Counted from the stretch's first letter, positions 1 through 9,479 are shown. The stretch is DNA of 64,000 nt from an uncultured Ruminococcus sp. (GCA_902766885.1 CACXFS010000018.1:1-64000), one strand, 5' to 3'. Made by a program: numbers and translations. Notes: generated from the letters alone by a model not told the origin.

Positions 1-343
1 ACCAAGAGATAAAAGAGTTGAAATCGGTTTAACTTATATCTACGGTATCGGCCGTAAGACTGCAGACGACATTATTGCTGCAACAGGTGTTAATCCCGAC
101 ACTCGTGTCAGAGATTTAACTGAAGAGGATATTGCAAAGCTCAGAGAATACATTGAGCACAACTGCCGCGTTGAAGGTGACCTTCGCCGTGACATCGCTT
201 ATGATATTAAAAGACTTATTGATATTGGCTGTTACCGTGGCGTTCGTCACAGAAAGGGTCTCCCCGTAAGAGGTCAGCGTTCAAAGACCAACGCTCGTAC
301 TCGTAAGGGTCCCCGTAAGACAATGGCTAATAAGAAGAAGTAA
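1..343 (+). CDS. rpsM: 30S ribosomal protein S13 (5'-truncated by window)
   Basis: Reading from base 2 gives 113 codons ending in TAA at 341-343. The translation opens in the S13 segment [13 protein letters not shown] and ends with the basic [13 protein letters not shown] tail. S13 sits in the head of the small subunit and contacts the P-site tRNA and the large subunit. Full-length S13 is about 121-125 residues, so only the first 8-10 residues are missing. The gene leads directly into rpsK with 15 bases between them and a GGAGG right after the stop, the standard alpha-operon order. Confidence 0.97.
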   Translation, partial: PRDKRVEIGLTYIYGIGRKTADDIIAATGVNPDTRVRDLTEEDIAKLREYIEHNCRVEGDLRRDIAYDIKRLIDIGCYRGVRHRKGLPVRGQRSKTNARTRKGPRKTMANKKK

Positions 344-358
344 GGAGGGCAAAGGACT

Positions 359-760
359 ATGGCAGCACCAAAGGGTGGTAAAAAGGTTATTCGCCGTCGC
401 CGTGAGCGCAAGAACATTGAAAAAGGCGCAGCGCATATCCAGTCAACATTTAACAATACAATTGTTACTATTTCCGATACACAGGGCAATGCTGTTTCGT
501 GGGCAAGCGCAGGCGAGCTCGGTTTCAGAGGCTCTAAGAAGTCAACTCCGTTTGCCGCTCAGTCAGCAGCTGAAACAGCTGCAAAGGCAGCAATGGAACA
601 TGGTATGAAATACGTCGAGGTTTATGTAAAAGGACCGGGACAGGGCAGAGAAGCTGCAATCCGTGCATTGCAGACAGCAGGTCTTGAAGTAACTATGATT
701 AAAGACGTTACTCCGATTCCTCACAACGGATGCCGTCCTCCAAAGAGAAGACGTGTATAG
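359..760 (+). CDS. rpsK: 30S ribosomal protein S11
   Basis: A 133-residue protein with the S11 signature: basic N-terminus (RRRRERKN), a [18 protein letters not shown] core, and the C-terminal [14 protein letters not shown] tail. It lies on the platform of the small subunit near the mRNA exit and Shine-Dalgarno helix. The start follows GGAGG by a usual distance. It sits between rpsM and rpsD in the alpha operon, so expression is expected from a promoter upstream of the window. Confidence 0.98.
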   Translation: MAAPKGGKKVIRRRRERKNIEKGAAHIQSTFNNTIVTISDTQGNAVSWASAGELGFRGSKKSTPFAAQSAAETAAKAAMEHGMKYVEVYVKGPGQGREAAIRALQTAGLEVTMIKDVTPIPHNGCRPPKRRRV

Positions 761-783
761 TATTATAAAAGGAGGATATTTCA

Positions 784-1386
784 ATGGCTAAAAATATGCA
801 GCCTATCGCTAAGCGTTGCAGAGCTCTCGGCATTTCTCCCGCAGTTATGGGTTACTCAAAGAAGACTTCCAACAGAAACCCCGGCGGTAAGATGAGAAGA
901 AAAAAGAGCGAATACAGCATGCAGCTTACTGAAAAGCAGAAGGTTAAATTTATTTACGGCATTATGGAAAAGCAGTTCAGAGCTTATTATGAGAAGGCTG
1001 AAAAAGCTGAAGGTAAAACAGGTGCCGTATTGCTCACATTAATTGAACGCAGACTTGACAACGTTGTTTTCAGACTCGGACTTGCTTCCACAAGAAGAGA
1101 AGCTAGACAGCTTGTCAGTCACGCTCACTTTACTGTTAACGGCAAAAAGGTTAACATTCCCTCATATCTTGTTAAGGTTGGCGATGTTATCCAGGTTAGT
1201 GAAAAGAGCCGCTCAACAACAAGATTCAAAGCAATTGCAGAGGGCGAAACAGCTTCAACTGTTACTCCCAAGTGGCTTGAGAAGGACGAAAATCTTCTCG
1301 GCGGCAAGGTAGTTGCTGCTCCCCAGAGAGAGGATATTGATTATCCTGTTGAAGAACACCTCATCGTTGAGTTGTACTCCAAGTAA
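784..1386 (+). CDS. rpsD: 30S ribosomal protein S4
   Basis: A 200-residue S4 protein that binds 16S rRNA early in assembly. The S4 RNA-binding domain is visible around residues 90-150 (RRLDNVVFRLGLASTRREARQ, then HFTVNGKKVNIPSY). Only one cysteine is present (residue 13), so this is the zinc-free form rather than the four-cysteine form. AGGAGG precedes the start. In Gram-positive bacteria the rpsD position varies. Here it lies inside the alpha operon between rpsK and rpoA. Confidence 0.97.
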   Translation: MAKNMQPIAKRCRALGISPAVMGYSKKTSNRNPGGKMRRKKSEYSMQLTEKQKVKFIYGIMEKQFRAYYEKAEKAEGKTGAVLLTLIERRLDNVVFRLGLASTRREARQLVSHAHFTVNGKKVNIPSYLVKVGDVIQVSEKSRSTTRFKAIAEGETASTVTPKWLEKDENLLGGKVVAAPQREDIDYPVEEHLIVELYSK

Positions 1387-1459
1387 TCCCGAATTTCATA
1401 GGCAGATTACACATACATTGGCTGCTTTTGCAGCCGCATAATGTCAGGAGGATTCGCGA

Positions 1460-2413
1460 ATGATTGAAATTGAAAAGCCAAGAATTGAAACTGCAGAATT
1501 AACCGAGGACGGAAAATACGGCAGATTTGTTGTTGAACCGCTTGAGCGTGGCTTTGGCAACACTCTCGGCAACAGCCTGCGCAGAGTATTGCTTTCCTCT
1601 CTTGAAGGCTGTGCTGTTACATCTGTTAAGATTGACGGCGTTCTTCACGAATTTTCGACTATTCCCGGCGTAAAGGAAGACGTTACGGAAATTGTTCTCA
1701 ATTTGAAAAGTCTTGTTCCCAAGCTTCATGAGACCTGCCCCAAGGTTGTTGAAATTGCAGCCGAAGGTCCTTGTGAAGTAACTGCCGGCGACATCAAGTG
1801 CGACAACGAGGTTGAGATTTTAAATCCCGAGCTCCACATTGCAACACTTGGTGAAGGCGCTAAGCTCAATATGGAAATAACCGTTGACAAGGGCAGAGGT
1901 TATGTTCCCGGCGAGCGCAACAAGCAGTTAAGCGGTAACAATGTAATCGGTGTACTTCCGATTGACTCAATCTATACTCCCGTGTTAAAGGTTAACTATA
2001 CGGTTGATAACACCCGTGTAGGTCAGATTACTGACTTTGACAAGCTCACACTTGACGTATGGACAAACGGCGTTATCAACGCTGAGGAGGCTGTTTCTCT
2101 TGCAGCAAAGGTTCTTACAGAGCACTTAAACCTCTTTGTAAACCTTTCCGACAAGGCATCAAGCGCAGAGCTTATGGTTGAGAAGGACGACAAGGGCAAG
2201 GAGAAAATCCTCGAAATGACAATCGAAGACCTCGATTTGTCGGTTCGTTCGTTCAACTGCTTAAAGCGTGCAGGAATCAACACGGTTGAAGATTTAATTA
2301 ACAAGTCCGAAGAGGATATGATGAAGGTTAGAAACCTCGGAAGAAAATCTCTTGAAGAGGTTATTCAGAAGCTTAATTCTCTCGGTTTCAGTCTTCAGAA
2401 GGAAGACGAATAA
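1460..2413 (+). CDS. rpoA: DNA-directed RNA polymerase subunit alpha
   Basis: A 317-residue alpha subunit. Residues about 1-230 form the dimerisation and assembly domain ([19 protein letters not shown]). About residues 250-317 form the C-terminal domain that binds UP elements and activators, with helix-hairpin-helix residues ([19 protein letters not shown]). AGGAGG lies 8-9 bases before the ATG. It is the fourth gene of the alpha operon seen here and is followed by rplQ. Confidence 0.98.
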   Translation: MIEIEKPRIETAELTEDGKYGRFVVEPLERGFGNTLGNSLRRVLLSSLEGCAVTSVKIDGVLHEFSTIPGVKEDVTEIVLNLKSLVPKLHETCPKVVEIAAEGPCEVTAGDIKCDNEVEILNPELHIATLGEGAKLNMEITVDKGRGYVPGERNKQLSGNNVIGVLPIDSIYTPVLKVNYTVDNTRVGQITDFDKLTLDVWTNGVINAEEAVSLAAKVLTEHLNLFVNLSDKASSAELMVEKDDKGKEKILEMTIEDLDLSVRSFNCLKRAGINTVEDLINKSEEDMMKVRNLGRKSLEEVIQKLNSLGFSLQKEDE

Positions 2414-2481
2414 AATACTAAACTTTTATATAGTGTTTAGTCGAATTACCCTTTTAAACCAACGGTAAAGGAGTGAAAACA

Positions 2482-2823
2482 ATGCCCGGTACAAGAAAAT
2501 TAGGAAGAACTACAGCTCAGAGAACTGCAATGCTCCGTGCTATGGTTACATTCCTTCTCGAAAACGGCAAAATCGAAACAACTCTTACTCGTGCCAAGGA
2601 AGTTCAGGCTATGGCAGAGAAGATGATTACTACAGCAAAGAACGACACACTTCACAACAGACGCCTTGTTTTGGCTTTTGTTACAAAGGAAGATGTTACA
2701 AGCAAGCTCTTTACAGAAATTGCTCCCAAGTATAAGGAGAGAAGCGGCGGTTACACAAGAGTGACTAAAATCGGTCCTCGTCGTGGTGACGGCGCTGAAA
2801 TGGCAATCATCGAGCTTATCTGA
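2482..2823 (+). CDS. rplQ: 50S ribosomal protein L17
   Basis: A 113-residue L17 beginning [10 protein letters not shown]. An upstream in-frame GTG at 2473 is inside the AAAGGAG ribosome binding site, so ATG at 2482 is the better start. The compact L17 form is complete, with [13 protein letters not shown] and a C-terminal [16 protein letters not shown]. It closes the alpha operon and is followed by a strong terminator. Confidence 0.97.
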   Translation: MPGTRKLGRTTAQRTAMLRAMVTFLLENGKIETTLTRAKEVQAMAEKMITTAKNDTLHNRRLVLAFVTKEDVTSKLFTEIAPKYKERSGGYTRVTKIGPRRGDGAEMAIIELI

Positions 2824-2853
2824 TTTTCGGATAAAAATTTTGCTGAATAAATT

Positions 2854-2884
2854 AAGGCTGTTCCTTTCGGAGCAGCCTTTAGTT
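2854..2884 (+). terminator. Rho-independent terminator of the alpha operon
   Basis: AAGGCTGTTCC pairs with GGAGCAGCCTT (one G-U pair) across a TTTC loop, and a T-rich tract follows. It lies 30 bases after the rplQ stop. Confidence 0.85.
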
Positions 2885-2907
2885 TTAGTGTGGAGAGTGA
2901 TTTTGAA

Positions 2908-3393
2908 ATGAATTTGCCGTTTTCAAGAACTTACAAATATGATATAAAATCTGATAAACAGAACTTTCTTAATAAATTGAGAAAATGTACGGTTAAGGAA
3001 AATACTGCTTGTGAACAACAAACAGAGAGTGATTTTATCGGCAATATTACCGACAACGATTTTACGGTAAAAGCAGTACCTTCTTCAAAACGCAGAGGTC
3101 TTTTTAATCCGACAATATACGGCTGTTTTGTCAATGAAAATAATAAAACAAAATTATCTGTAACTATGAAATGCAGTCAGTTTGATTATATTTTCCTTGC
3201 TCTATTCTTTGTTGTTTGCGTGTTTTTTGGTTGGATAATTTATATGCAGTCGCTTGAAAACATTTCACTGACTTATTTAATTTTTCCCTTGCCTTTTGCT
3301 ATTTTTATTGTAATAAATATTTTATTCATAGCTATTGCTAATCTGAATTTCAGAGATGCAAGGGAAAGACTTGAAAAAACAATATTTAAGTAG
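2908..3393 (+). CDS. Hypothetical protein with two C-terminal membrane helices
   Basis: A 161-residue protein not recognised. The first 90 residues are polar, with a stretch (about 50-90) that looks like beta strands. Hydrophobic helices follow at about 93-113 and 120-146, with a charged tail (RDARERLEK). ATG at 2908 follows GGAGAG at 2892. An in-frame GTG at 2890 lies upstream of that site. The layout resembles small Firmicute proteins in which a soluble domain precedes two transmembrane helices, but I assign no function. It follows the alpha-operon terminator and precedes the aspS promoter, so it may be expressed alone or by readthrough. Confidence 0.7.
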   Translation: MNLPFSRTYKYDIKSDKQNFLNKLRKCTVKENTACEQQTESDFIGNITDNDFTVKAVPSSKRRGLFNPTIYGCFVNENNKTKLSVTMKCSQFDYIFLALFFVVCVFFGWIIYMQSLENISLTYLIFPLPFAIFIVINILFIAIANLNFRDARERLEKTIFK

Positions 3394-3435
3394 CTATTTT
3401 TTTGCGCTGTCTGTGCATATTCTCAAAATAAAATA

Positions 3436-3464
3436 TTGATTAAAATGGTATATTGTGTTATAAT
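3436..3464 (+). promoter_or_regulatory. Sigma-A-type promoter of aspS-gatCAB
   Basis: TTGATT at 3436-3441, 17-base spacer, TATAAT at 3459-3464, 41 bases before the aspS start. Confidence 0.8.
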
Positions 3465-3505
3465 ATCATAGTATAGGCAAAATATCTGTGAAAGGATAGT
3501 TCTTG

Positions 3506-5254
3506 ATGATAAAAGCTAATGAATACCGCACCGTTACCTGCGGTGAGTTAAGAGAAAGCAATATCGGTCAGCAGGTCAGAGTTGCCGGCTGGGTTGAAAA
3601 TATCCGTGACCATGGCGGCGTTATGTTCCTTGACATTCGTGACCAGTACGGCGTGCTTCAGGTTGTTGTTCACAACGATGAGCTTCTTAAAAATATAAAC
3701 AAGGAGTGTACCGTTACTCTCAGCGGCGAGGTCGTTAAGCGTGACGAGGACACCATAAATAAAAAGATTGCTACGGGATATGTTGAGGTTCACACAGAGG
3801 ACATTACTGTTCTCGGCAAGTGCAAAAACGTACTTCCCTTTGAGGTTGCCACTTCAACAAATACCTCCGAGGACGTGCGCCTTAAGTACCGTTTCCTCGA
3901 CCTTCGTAACTCCAAGGTGCACAACAACATTATGTTCCGTTCAAATGTTGTTTCGTTCTTACGCACAAAGATGAACGAGCTCGGCTTTACCGAGATTAAC
4001 ACTCCGATTCTTTCAACCTCATCACCCGAGGGCGCAAGAGATTACCTCATTCCCAGCCGTAAGCACAAGGGCAGATTCTATGCTCTGCCGCAGGCTCCGC
4101 AGATTTTCAAACAGCTCCTTATGGTTTCCGGCTTTGACAGATACTTCCAGATTGCTCCTTGCTTCCGTGACGAGGACGCTCGTGCCGACCGTTCACCGGG
4201 CGAGTTCTATCAGCTCGACTTTGAAATGGCTTTTGCAACTCAGGAGGACGTTTTTGCAGTTGCAGAGGAAGTTCTGTACGAAACATTCAAGAAGTTTTCG
4301 GATAAAGAGGTTTCAAAGCCTCCCTTTGCACGTATTCCCTACGCTGAAAGTATGGTAAAATACGGTACAGATAAGCCCGATTTGCGCAATCCGCTTGTGA
4401 TTGTTGAAATCAGCGATATGTTCGTTGAAACGGATTTTGCTCCGTTCAGAAAGAAAACTGTCCGTTCAATCAACGTTCCGAACGCCGCTTCGCAGAGCAA
4501 AAAGTGGTTCAAGAGAATGGAGGAGTTTGCTCTTTCAATCGGTATGAAGGGCCTCGGCTACGTTAAGGTGAACGATGACCTCACCTTTGACGGCCCGATT
4601 GACAAGTTCCTCAAAGAGGGCGACCGTGAGGAGCTTATCAAGAGAAATAATTCCAAGGCAGGCGACGTAATTTACTTTATCGCCGATACAGCAAAGGACG
4701 CTCCAAAGCTTGCAGGACAAATCAGAACAGAGGTTGCAAAGCGCCTTGACCTTATCGACACAAGCCGTTTTGAGCTTTGCTTTATTGTTGACTTCCCGAT
4801 GTACGAGCGTGACGAGGAGACAAATCAGATTATCTTTACTCACAACCCGTTCTCAATGCCGCAGGGCGGTCTTGACAGCCTCTTAAATAAAGATCCCGAA
4901 GAAATCCTTGCATATCAGTACGATATTGTATGCAACGGCGTTGAGCTTTCGTCGGGCGCAGTGCGTAACCACGATATTGAAATTATGAAAAAGGCGTTCG
5001 AGATTGCAGGCTATACCGAGGACGACTTAAAGGCTAAGTTCTCGGCTCTCTACAATGCGTTCCAGTACGGTGCACCGCCGCATGCAGGAATGGCTCCGGG
5101 TGTTGACAGAATGATTATGCTGCTCACCGAGGAGGAGAACATCAGAGAGGTAATTGCATTCCCGATGAACTCAAATGCGCAGGATTTACTGCTCGGCTCA
5201 CCGGGCGAAGTTACCGAACAGCAGCTGCGTGAGGTTCACATTAAGTTAAGATAA
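3506..5254 (+). CDS. aspS: Aspartyl-tRNA synthetase, bacterial type
   Basis: A 582-residue class II synthetase. The N-terminal OB-fold anticodon-binding domain (about 10-105, VRVAGWVENIRDHGGVMFLDIRD) is followed by the catalytic core (FTEINTPILSTSSPEGARDYL; FRDEDARADRSPGEF). The bacterial GAD insertion spans about 285-420, and motif 3 ends with APGVDRMIMLL. The ATG at 3506 is preferred over the TTG at 3503 because AAAGGA lies 9 bases upstream. It is first in a run with gatCAB, which suggests joint production of Asp-tRNA and the amidotransferase. If this AspRS is non-discriminating, the pair would make Asn-tRNA(Asn). That cannot be told from the sequence alone. Confidence 0.96.
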   Translation: MIKANEYRTVTCGELRESNIGQQVRVAGWVENIRDHGGVMFLDIRDQYGVLQVVVHNDELLKNINKECTVTLSGEVVKRDEDTINKKIATGYVEVHTEDITVLGKCKNVLPFEVATSTNTSEDVRLKYRFLDLRNSKVHNNIMFRSNVVSFLRTKMNELGFTEINTPILSTSSPEGARDYLIPSRKHKGRFYALPQAPQIFKQLLMVSGFDRYFQIAPCFRDEDARADRSPGEFYQLDFEMAFATQEDVFAVAEEVLYETFKKFSDKEVSKPPFARIPYAESMVKYGTDKPDLRNPLVIVEISDMFVETDFAPFRKKTVRSINVPNAASQSKKWFKRMEEFALSIGMKGLGYVKVNDDLTFDGPIDKFLKEGDREELIKRNNSKAGDVIYFIADTAKDAPKLAGQIRTEVAKRLDLIDTSRFELCFIVDFPMYERDEETNQIIFTHNPFSMPQGGLDSLLNKDPEEILAYQYDIVCNGVELSSGAVRNHDIEIMKKAFEIAGYTEDDLKAKFSALYNAFQYGAPPHAGMAPGVDRMIMLLTEEENIREVIAFPMNSNAQDLLLGSPGEVTEQQLREVHIKLR

Positions 5255-5323
5255 ATAACACTCAAAGGGCGAGTTGTAGGAAAATATGACTTGCCCTGAT
5301 TCTGTTTACAAAGGATGGTTTTT

Positions 5324-5602
5324 ATGGTAACAAGAGAAGACGTTGAAAACATTGCGTTGCTTTCAAAGCTTTTTGTTCCCGAGGAGGAGCTTGACAGCCT
5401 GACGCAGTCAATGCAGGAAATTATAGATTTTGCCGACGAAATCAACAAAGCCCCCGCAAGCGACGAGGCTTTTGACAATATCAACAATCTGTCAAACGTG
5501 TTCCGTGAGGACGAGGTTGTTGAGTCGTTGAGCAGCGAGGAAATTCTGAAAAATGCTCCCGAACAGGCAGAAAATCATTTCCTTGTGAGAAACAGAGAGT
5601 AA
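5324..5602 (+). CDS. gatC: Asp/Glu-tRNA(Asn/Gln) amidotransferase subunit C
   Basis: A 92-residue GatC that stabilises the GatA-GatB complex. It shows the family pattern VTREDVENIALLSKL near the N-terminus and a conserved acidic middle (FREDEVVESLSSEEILKNAPE). ATG at 5324 is chosen because AAAGGA at 5310-5315 overlaps the earlier in-frame ATG at 5315. It is co-transcribed with gatA 15 bases downstream. Confidence 0.92.
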   Translation: MVTREDVENIALLSKLFVPEEELDSLTQSMQEIIDFADEINKAPASDEAFDNINNLSNVFREDEVVESLSSEEILKNAPEQAENHFLVRNRE

Positions 5603-5617
5603 GGCGGTGTTTTAAAT

Positions 5618-7072
5618 ATGGGTACAATTGCAAAAATCCACGAGATGCTGACTTCAAAGCAGTGCTCCTGCACCGAGCTTACAAAGAGCTATCTCGATGA
5701 AATAGAAAAGTCAAACGGCGAGCTTAATGCCTATGTCAATGTTACGGGTGACGAGGCTTTAAAGACAGCCGAAAAGGTTGACAAAAAAATCGCATCGGGC
5801 GAGGAAATAGGACTGCTTGAGGGTGTTCCTATGACATTAAAGGACAACCTTTCGACAAAGGGCATTGAAACTACCTGCTGTTCAAAGATTCTGACAGGCT
5901 ACAAGCCGATTTACAACGCAACCGTATGGGATATTCTACAGTCGCAGAACGCCGTTATGCTCGGCAAGACAAATATGGACGAGTTCGCAATGGGTTCTTC
6001 GTGCGAAACCTCGTACTTCGGCGGTGCGACAAACCCGTTTAATACAAAGCACGTTTCGGGCGGCTCATCGGGCGGCGTTGCAAGCGCAGTAGGCGCAAAT
6101 ATTGCGGCTTACGGTCTTGGCTCCGATACGGGCGGCTCAATCCGTCAGCCTGCATCTTTCTGCGGAATTGTCGGCTTAAAGCCGACCTACGGCTCTGTAT
6201 CACGTTACGGACTTGTGGCTTACGCAAGCTCGCTTGACCAGATCGGACCGATTACAAAGAGCGTTGAGGATGCTTCAATCGTATTTGACGCAATTTCAAA
6301 ATATGATGAAAAGGATTCCACTTCAAAGGGATTCAGCGGCAATACCTATTCTTCGCTCAACAACGATATCAAGGGAATGAAAATCGGCATCGCAAGAGAA
6401 TATCTTGACGGTGTGCGTGACGACGTAAAAGAGGCTGTATTGAATGCGGCTGAGGTTTATAAGTCGCTCGGTGCAGAGATTGTTTACTTCGATTTGCCTG
6501 CGCTCAAGTTTGCTCTTCCCGTTTACTATATTATCGCCTGCGCAGAGGCTTCTTCAAACCTCGGAAGATATGACGGTATCCGTTACGGCTACAAGACAGA
6601 GCACTACAACGGCACTCACGATATGATTTGCCGCACACGTTCCGAGGGCTTCGGCGAGGAAGTAAAGCGCAGAATTCTGCTCGGCACATACGTGCTTTCG
6701 GCAGGCTACTACGACGCTTACTACAAAAAGGCGCAGAATTTAAGAGGAACAATCGTTAAGGCTTTCAACGACGCATTTACTCACTGCGACGTTATTCTTG
6801 CTCCGACTGTTCCTATGACTGCTTTTGAAATGGGACGTGCAGTTTCCGACCCGATTGAAACATATCTCACCGACATCTGCACCGTTCCCGTAAATATTGC
6901 AGGTTTGCCTGGTGTTTCGGTTCCCTGCGGATTCAACGCAAAGGGTATGCCGATTGGTATGCAGCTTATCGGCAAGAGCTTTGGCGAGGCTACAATTCTG
7001 AACGCTGCTTATAAGTATCAGCAGGCGGCAGGAGAAAACTTTAAGGATACAAAGTGGGGTGTTAAGCTGTGA
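5618..7072 (+). CDS. gatA: Asp/Glu-tRNA(Asn/Gln) amidotransferase subunit A
   Basis: A 484-residue amidase-signature enzyme that releases ammonia from glutamine for transamidation of mischarged tRNA. The Ser-cisSer-Lys machinery is visible: lysine in GVPMTLKDN, the GGSSGGVASAVGA glycine-serine loop and the nucleophile loop GSDTGGSIRQPASFCG. Its length matches the family. Its stop codon overlaps the GTG start of gatB (GTGA), so the two are translationally coupled. Confidence 0.97.
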   Translation: MGTIAKIHEMLTSKQCSCTELTKSYLDEIEKSNGELNAYVNVTGDEALKTAEKVDKKIASGEEIGLLEGVPMTLKDNLSTKGIETTCCSKILTGYKPIYNATVWDILQSQNAVMLGKTNMDEFAMGSSCETSYFGGATNPFNTKHVSGGSSGGVASAVGANIAAYGLGSDTGGSIRQPASFCGIVGLKPTYGSVSRYGLVAYASSLDQIGPITKSVEDASIVFDAISKYDEKDSTSKGFSGNTYSSLNNDIKGMKIGIAREYLDGVRDDVKEAVLNAAEVYKSLGAEIVYFDLPALKFALPVYYIIACAEASSNLGRYDGIRYGYKTEHYNGTHDMICRTRSEGFGEEVKRRILLGTYVLSAGYYDAYYKKAQNLRGTIVKAFNDAFTHCDVILAPTVPMTAFEMGRAVSDPIETYLTDICTVPVNIAGLPGVSVPCGFNAKGMPIGMQLIGKSFGEATILNAAYKYQQAAGENFKDTKWGVKL

Positions 7073-8481
7073 AATACGAATTAGTTGCGGGTTTTGAAAC
7101 CCATATTGAGCTTGCTACAAAGACAAAGATTTTCTGCGGCTGCACAACGCAGTTCGGCGGTGAGCCTAACACACACTGCTGTCCCGTTTGTATCGGACTT
7201 CCCGGCACACTTCCCAAGCTTAACCGTCAGGTTGTGCGCTACGGAATTATGGCAGGTCTTGCCACACACGGCGAGATTGCCGAAATCTCAAAGATGGACA
7301 GAAAGAACTACTGCTATCCCGACCTTTCAAAGGCTTATCAGATTAGCCAGCTCTACGCTCCGCTTACAATCGGCGGCTACGTTGAGCTTTCAAGCGGTAA
7401 GAAAATCAGACTCCACCACATTCACATCGAGGAGGACGCAGGAAAGCTGATTCATCAGCACGGTGACACCTATGTTGACTACAACCGTGGCGGCGTTCCG
7501 CTTATCGAAATCGTTTCAGAGCCTGATATCCGTTCAATTGACGAGGCAAGGGAGTACGTTGAAAAGCTCCAGCAGGTTATGAGATATATCGGCATTTCCG
7601 ACTGCAAAATGCAGGAGGGCTCAATGCGCTGTGACGTTAACATTTCGGTTCGCCCCGTCGGCAGTGAAAAGCTCGGCACACGTACCGAAATCAAGAATAT
7701 GAACTCAATCAACAACATCTGCAAGGCTATGGAATACGAGTTTGAACGTCAGGTTGATTTGATTGAAAGCGGCGGTCAGGTTGTGCAGGAAACTCTGCGC
7801 TATGACGATGCAACAAACACAACCTCGTCAATGAGAAGTAAGGAAGACGCTCACGATTACCGCTATTTCCGTGACCCCGACCTTGTGACAATTCACGTTA
7901 CAAAGGAAGAAGTAGAGGAGATTAAGTCTTCCCTCCCCGAGCTTCCTACGGAAAAATGTAAGCGCTATGTTGACGAGCTCGGAATCCCCGAAAAGGACGC
8001 TCAGCTCCTTACAAAATACAGGAATATAAGCGAATATTTTGACAAGGCGTGTGAGGGCGTTAAGTCGCCAAAGACCGTTTCAAACTTCATTATCGGTCAG
8101 ATTTTCAGCAGAGTTGAAACCGAGTCTGACAAGGAAGTTTTCGATGTTGCCGTATCGCCCGAGCAGTTAAACGAGCTTGTAAAGCTGCTTGACAGCGGCA
8201 AAATCCGCAACAACCTTGCTAAGGCTACGCTTGAAAAAATGCTTGACAGCGGCAAGGGTGCGCTTGAATTTATCAGCGAGAGCGATATGGGCGGACTTGA
8301 CGAGAACGCAATGATTGAGCTTTGCAAGCAGGCTGTTGAGAGCAACGCAAAGGCTGTTGAGGACTACAAAAACGGCAAGGAAAAGGCAATCAAGGCGCTT
8401 GTCGGCTTTGTTATGAAGAACAGCAGAGGAAAGGCTGACGCTGCTGCTGCCGAGGCAAAAATCAAAGAGCTTATCGGATAA
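7069..8481 (+). CDS. gatB: Asp/Glu-tRNA(Asn/Gln) amidotransferase subunit B
   Basis: A 470-residue GatB that binds the tRNA, activates the mischarged aminoacyl group and receives ammonia from GatA. The N-terminal cradle (FETHIELATKTKIFCGC, then NTHCCPVCIGLPGTLPKLN) has the expected cysteines. The C-terminal tail domain (about 320-470) ends in MKNSRGKADAAAAEAKIKEL. Translation starts at GTG overlapping the gatA stop. This is the last gene of the aspS-gatCAB run. No clear T-run terminator follows. Instead the next 350 bases are repeat elements. Confidence 0.97.
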   Translation: MKYELVAGFETHIELATKTKIFCGCTTQFGGEPNTHCCPVCIGLPGTLPKLNRQVVRYGIMAGLATHGEIAEISKMDRKNYCYPDLSKAYQISQLYAPLTIGGYVELSSGKKIRLHHIHIEEDAGKLIHQHGDTYVDYNRGGVPLIEIVSEPDIRSIDEAREYVEKLQQVMRYIGISDCKMQEGSMRCDVNISVRPVGSEKLGTRTEIKNMNSINNICKAMEYEFERQVDLIESGGQVVQETLRYDDATNTTSSMRSKEDAHDYRYFRDPDLVTIHVTKEEVEEIKSSLPELPTEKCKRYVDELGIPEKDAQLLTKYRNISEYFDKACEGVKSPKTVSNFIIGQIFSRVETESDKEVFDVAVSPEQLNELVKLLDSGKIRNNLAKATLEKMLDSGKGALEFISESDMGGLDENAMIELCKQAVESNAKAVEDYKNGKEKAIKALVGFVMKNSRGKADAAAAEAKIKELIG

Positions 8482-8518
8482 GATTTATATGACCGTATTT
8501 TGAACTAAACCATAATTT

Positions 8519-8832
8519 GTCGAGTGCCTCGACAGGCAAAACGAGTGGAAAAGTCGGATTGTTTGGATAAAACGGTTGCCCGAATTTAAAGTTGATATAT
8601 AGGTGATGTATCGGGACGTCAAGGATGCCGTCCCCTACGGATATAGAGGAAATGTTTGTATTACAGTCGTAGGGACACGGCGTGCCGTGTCCGTGTTGAC
8701 TATCAAATATAACCGATTATATGATAATTTTATTAACAATCAAACCTTTCCGTAGGGGACGGGTTCCTACACGTCCCATTCACAAAAATTGCAATGCAAT
8801 TTTTGTGTGGACACGGCACGCCGTGTCCCTAC
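8519..8832. repeat. REP-type repeat cluster A
   Basis: This fills most of the 435-base gap after gatB. In order: a TCGAGTGCCTCGA palindrome (8519-8533), an inverted GGGACG..CGTCCCCTAC hairpin (8613-8638), and a GTAGGGACACGG hairpin (8669-8692). Next come GTAGGGGACG..CGTCCC (8752-8777), an A/T-rich perfect palindrome with a 13-base stem (8781-8807), and an inverted copy of the 8669 element (8809-8832). The GTAG foot plus hairpin is the REP hallmark. Confidence 0.85.
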
Positions 8833-8916
8833 GTCAACGTTGCTATAATTCCAACGCTAAATTATAGTTTATCACTTTTTAATGATAACAAAAACGTAAA
8901 AGGCAGGTGCAATATT

Positions 8917-9339
8917 ATGAAAAACAATTTGCGGGTAGTGTCGCTTGTAATGCTTATCAGCCTGATTTTTTCGGGTTCACTGCTTTACTATATGATAGCC
9001 GACATAATTGTTCCATCGTGGACTCAGGAAGGCGTTGACCTCTATGTTTATGTTATCGTATGCGTAATTCTGATTTCGATAGTTCTTAAGTTCATTACGG
9101 GAATGTTCGGCTTGACGGCATTTACAAAGAGCACCACTGAGGAAGAAAAGCAGAAAAAGCTGAAAATCGGCGGCAAGCTTTCCGTTCCGATTGCGGCTTG
9201 CGGACTGCTTTGTCTGTTCATAAAGCTTTTTTATTCCGATACTTTCCTTGTGGCTGATGTTTTTGATATTGGACTTGATATTCTTCTCGGATTTATGTTC
9301 ATAATCTGTTCAATGTTTGTCCGTGCCGGCAGAGAGTAA
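8917..9339 (+). CDS. Small four-helix membrane protein, unknown function
   Basis: A 140-residue hydrophobic protein with likely membrane helices at about 7-28, 41-66, 88-104 and 115-136. A lysine-rich cytoplasmic loop lies between helices 2 and 3 (EEEKQKKLKIGGK). I do not recognise the family. The reading frame stays open upstream to 8794, but those codons come from the repeat cluster. ATG at 8917 with AGGCAGGTG just before it is the credible start. It stands alone between a repeat cluster and a terminator shared with the convergent cotH-like gene. Confidence 0.65.
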   Translation: MKNNLRVVSLVMLISLIFSGSLLYYMIADIIVPSWTQEGVDLYVYVIVCVILISIVLKFITGMFGLTAFTKSTTEEEKQKKLKIGGKLSVPIAACGLLCLFIKLFYSDTFLVADVFDIGLDILLGFMFIICSMFVRAGRE

Positions 9340-9479
9340 GCCAAGTACCTCGGCTCGTAGTTCGGGCTGACAGGGTGGTCGCTTTAGAAGAAGCGGGTGC
9401 CCCTTGCTGTATCTTGACGTTTTGGCGAACACAGTTCGCCGCTACGATAATTAAAAAAGTAAATATCGCATAAATAACA
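9340..9479. other. Gap with an unexplained GC-rich segment and one REP hairpin
   Basis: Bases 9343-9420 are GC-richer than their surroundings. They fold imperfectly (CGCTT at 9380 with AAGCG at 9391, plus flanking GGG/CCC) but match no RNA family I know. A GTAGCGGCGAAC-type REP hairpin lies inverted at 9424-9445 (GGCGAAC..GTTCGCC, then GCTAC). Confidence 0.5.

Noticed and set aside
8613..8832. GTAG hairpins as ordinary Rho-independent terminators
   Set aside because: No T tract follows them, they occur several times per gap, and several gaps have separate good terminators.
8794..8916. N-terminal extension of about 41 codons for the membrane protein at 8917
   Set aside because: These codons are the 8781-8832 repeat elements. 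The ribosome binding site and hydrophobic start support ATG 8917.
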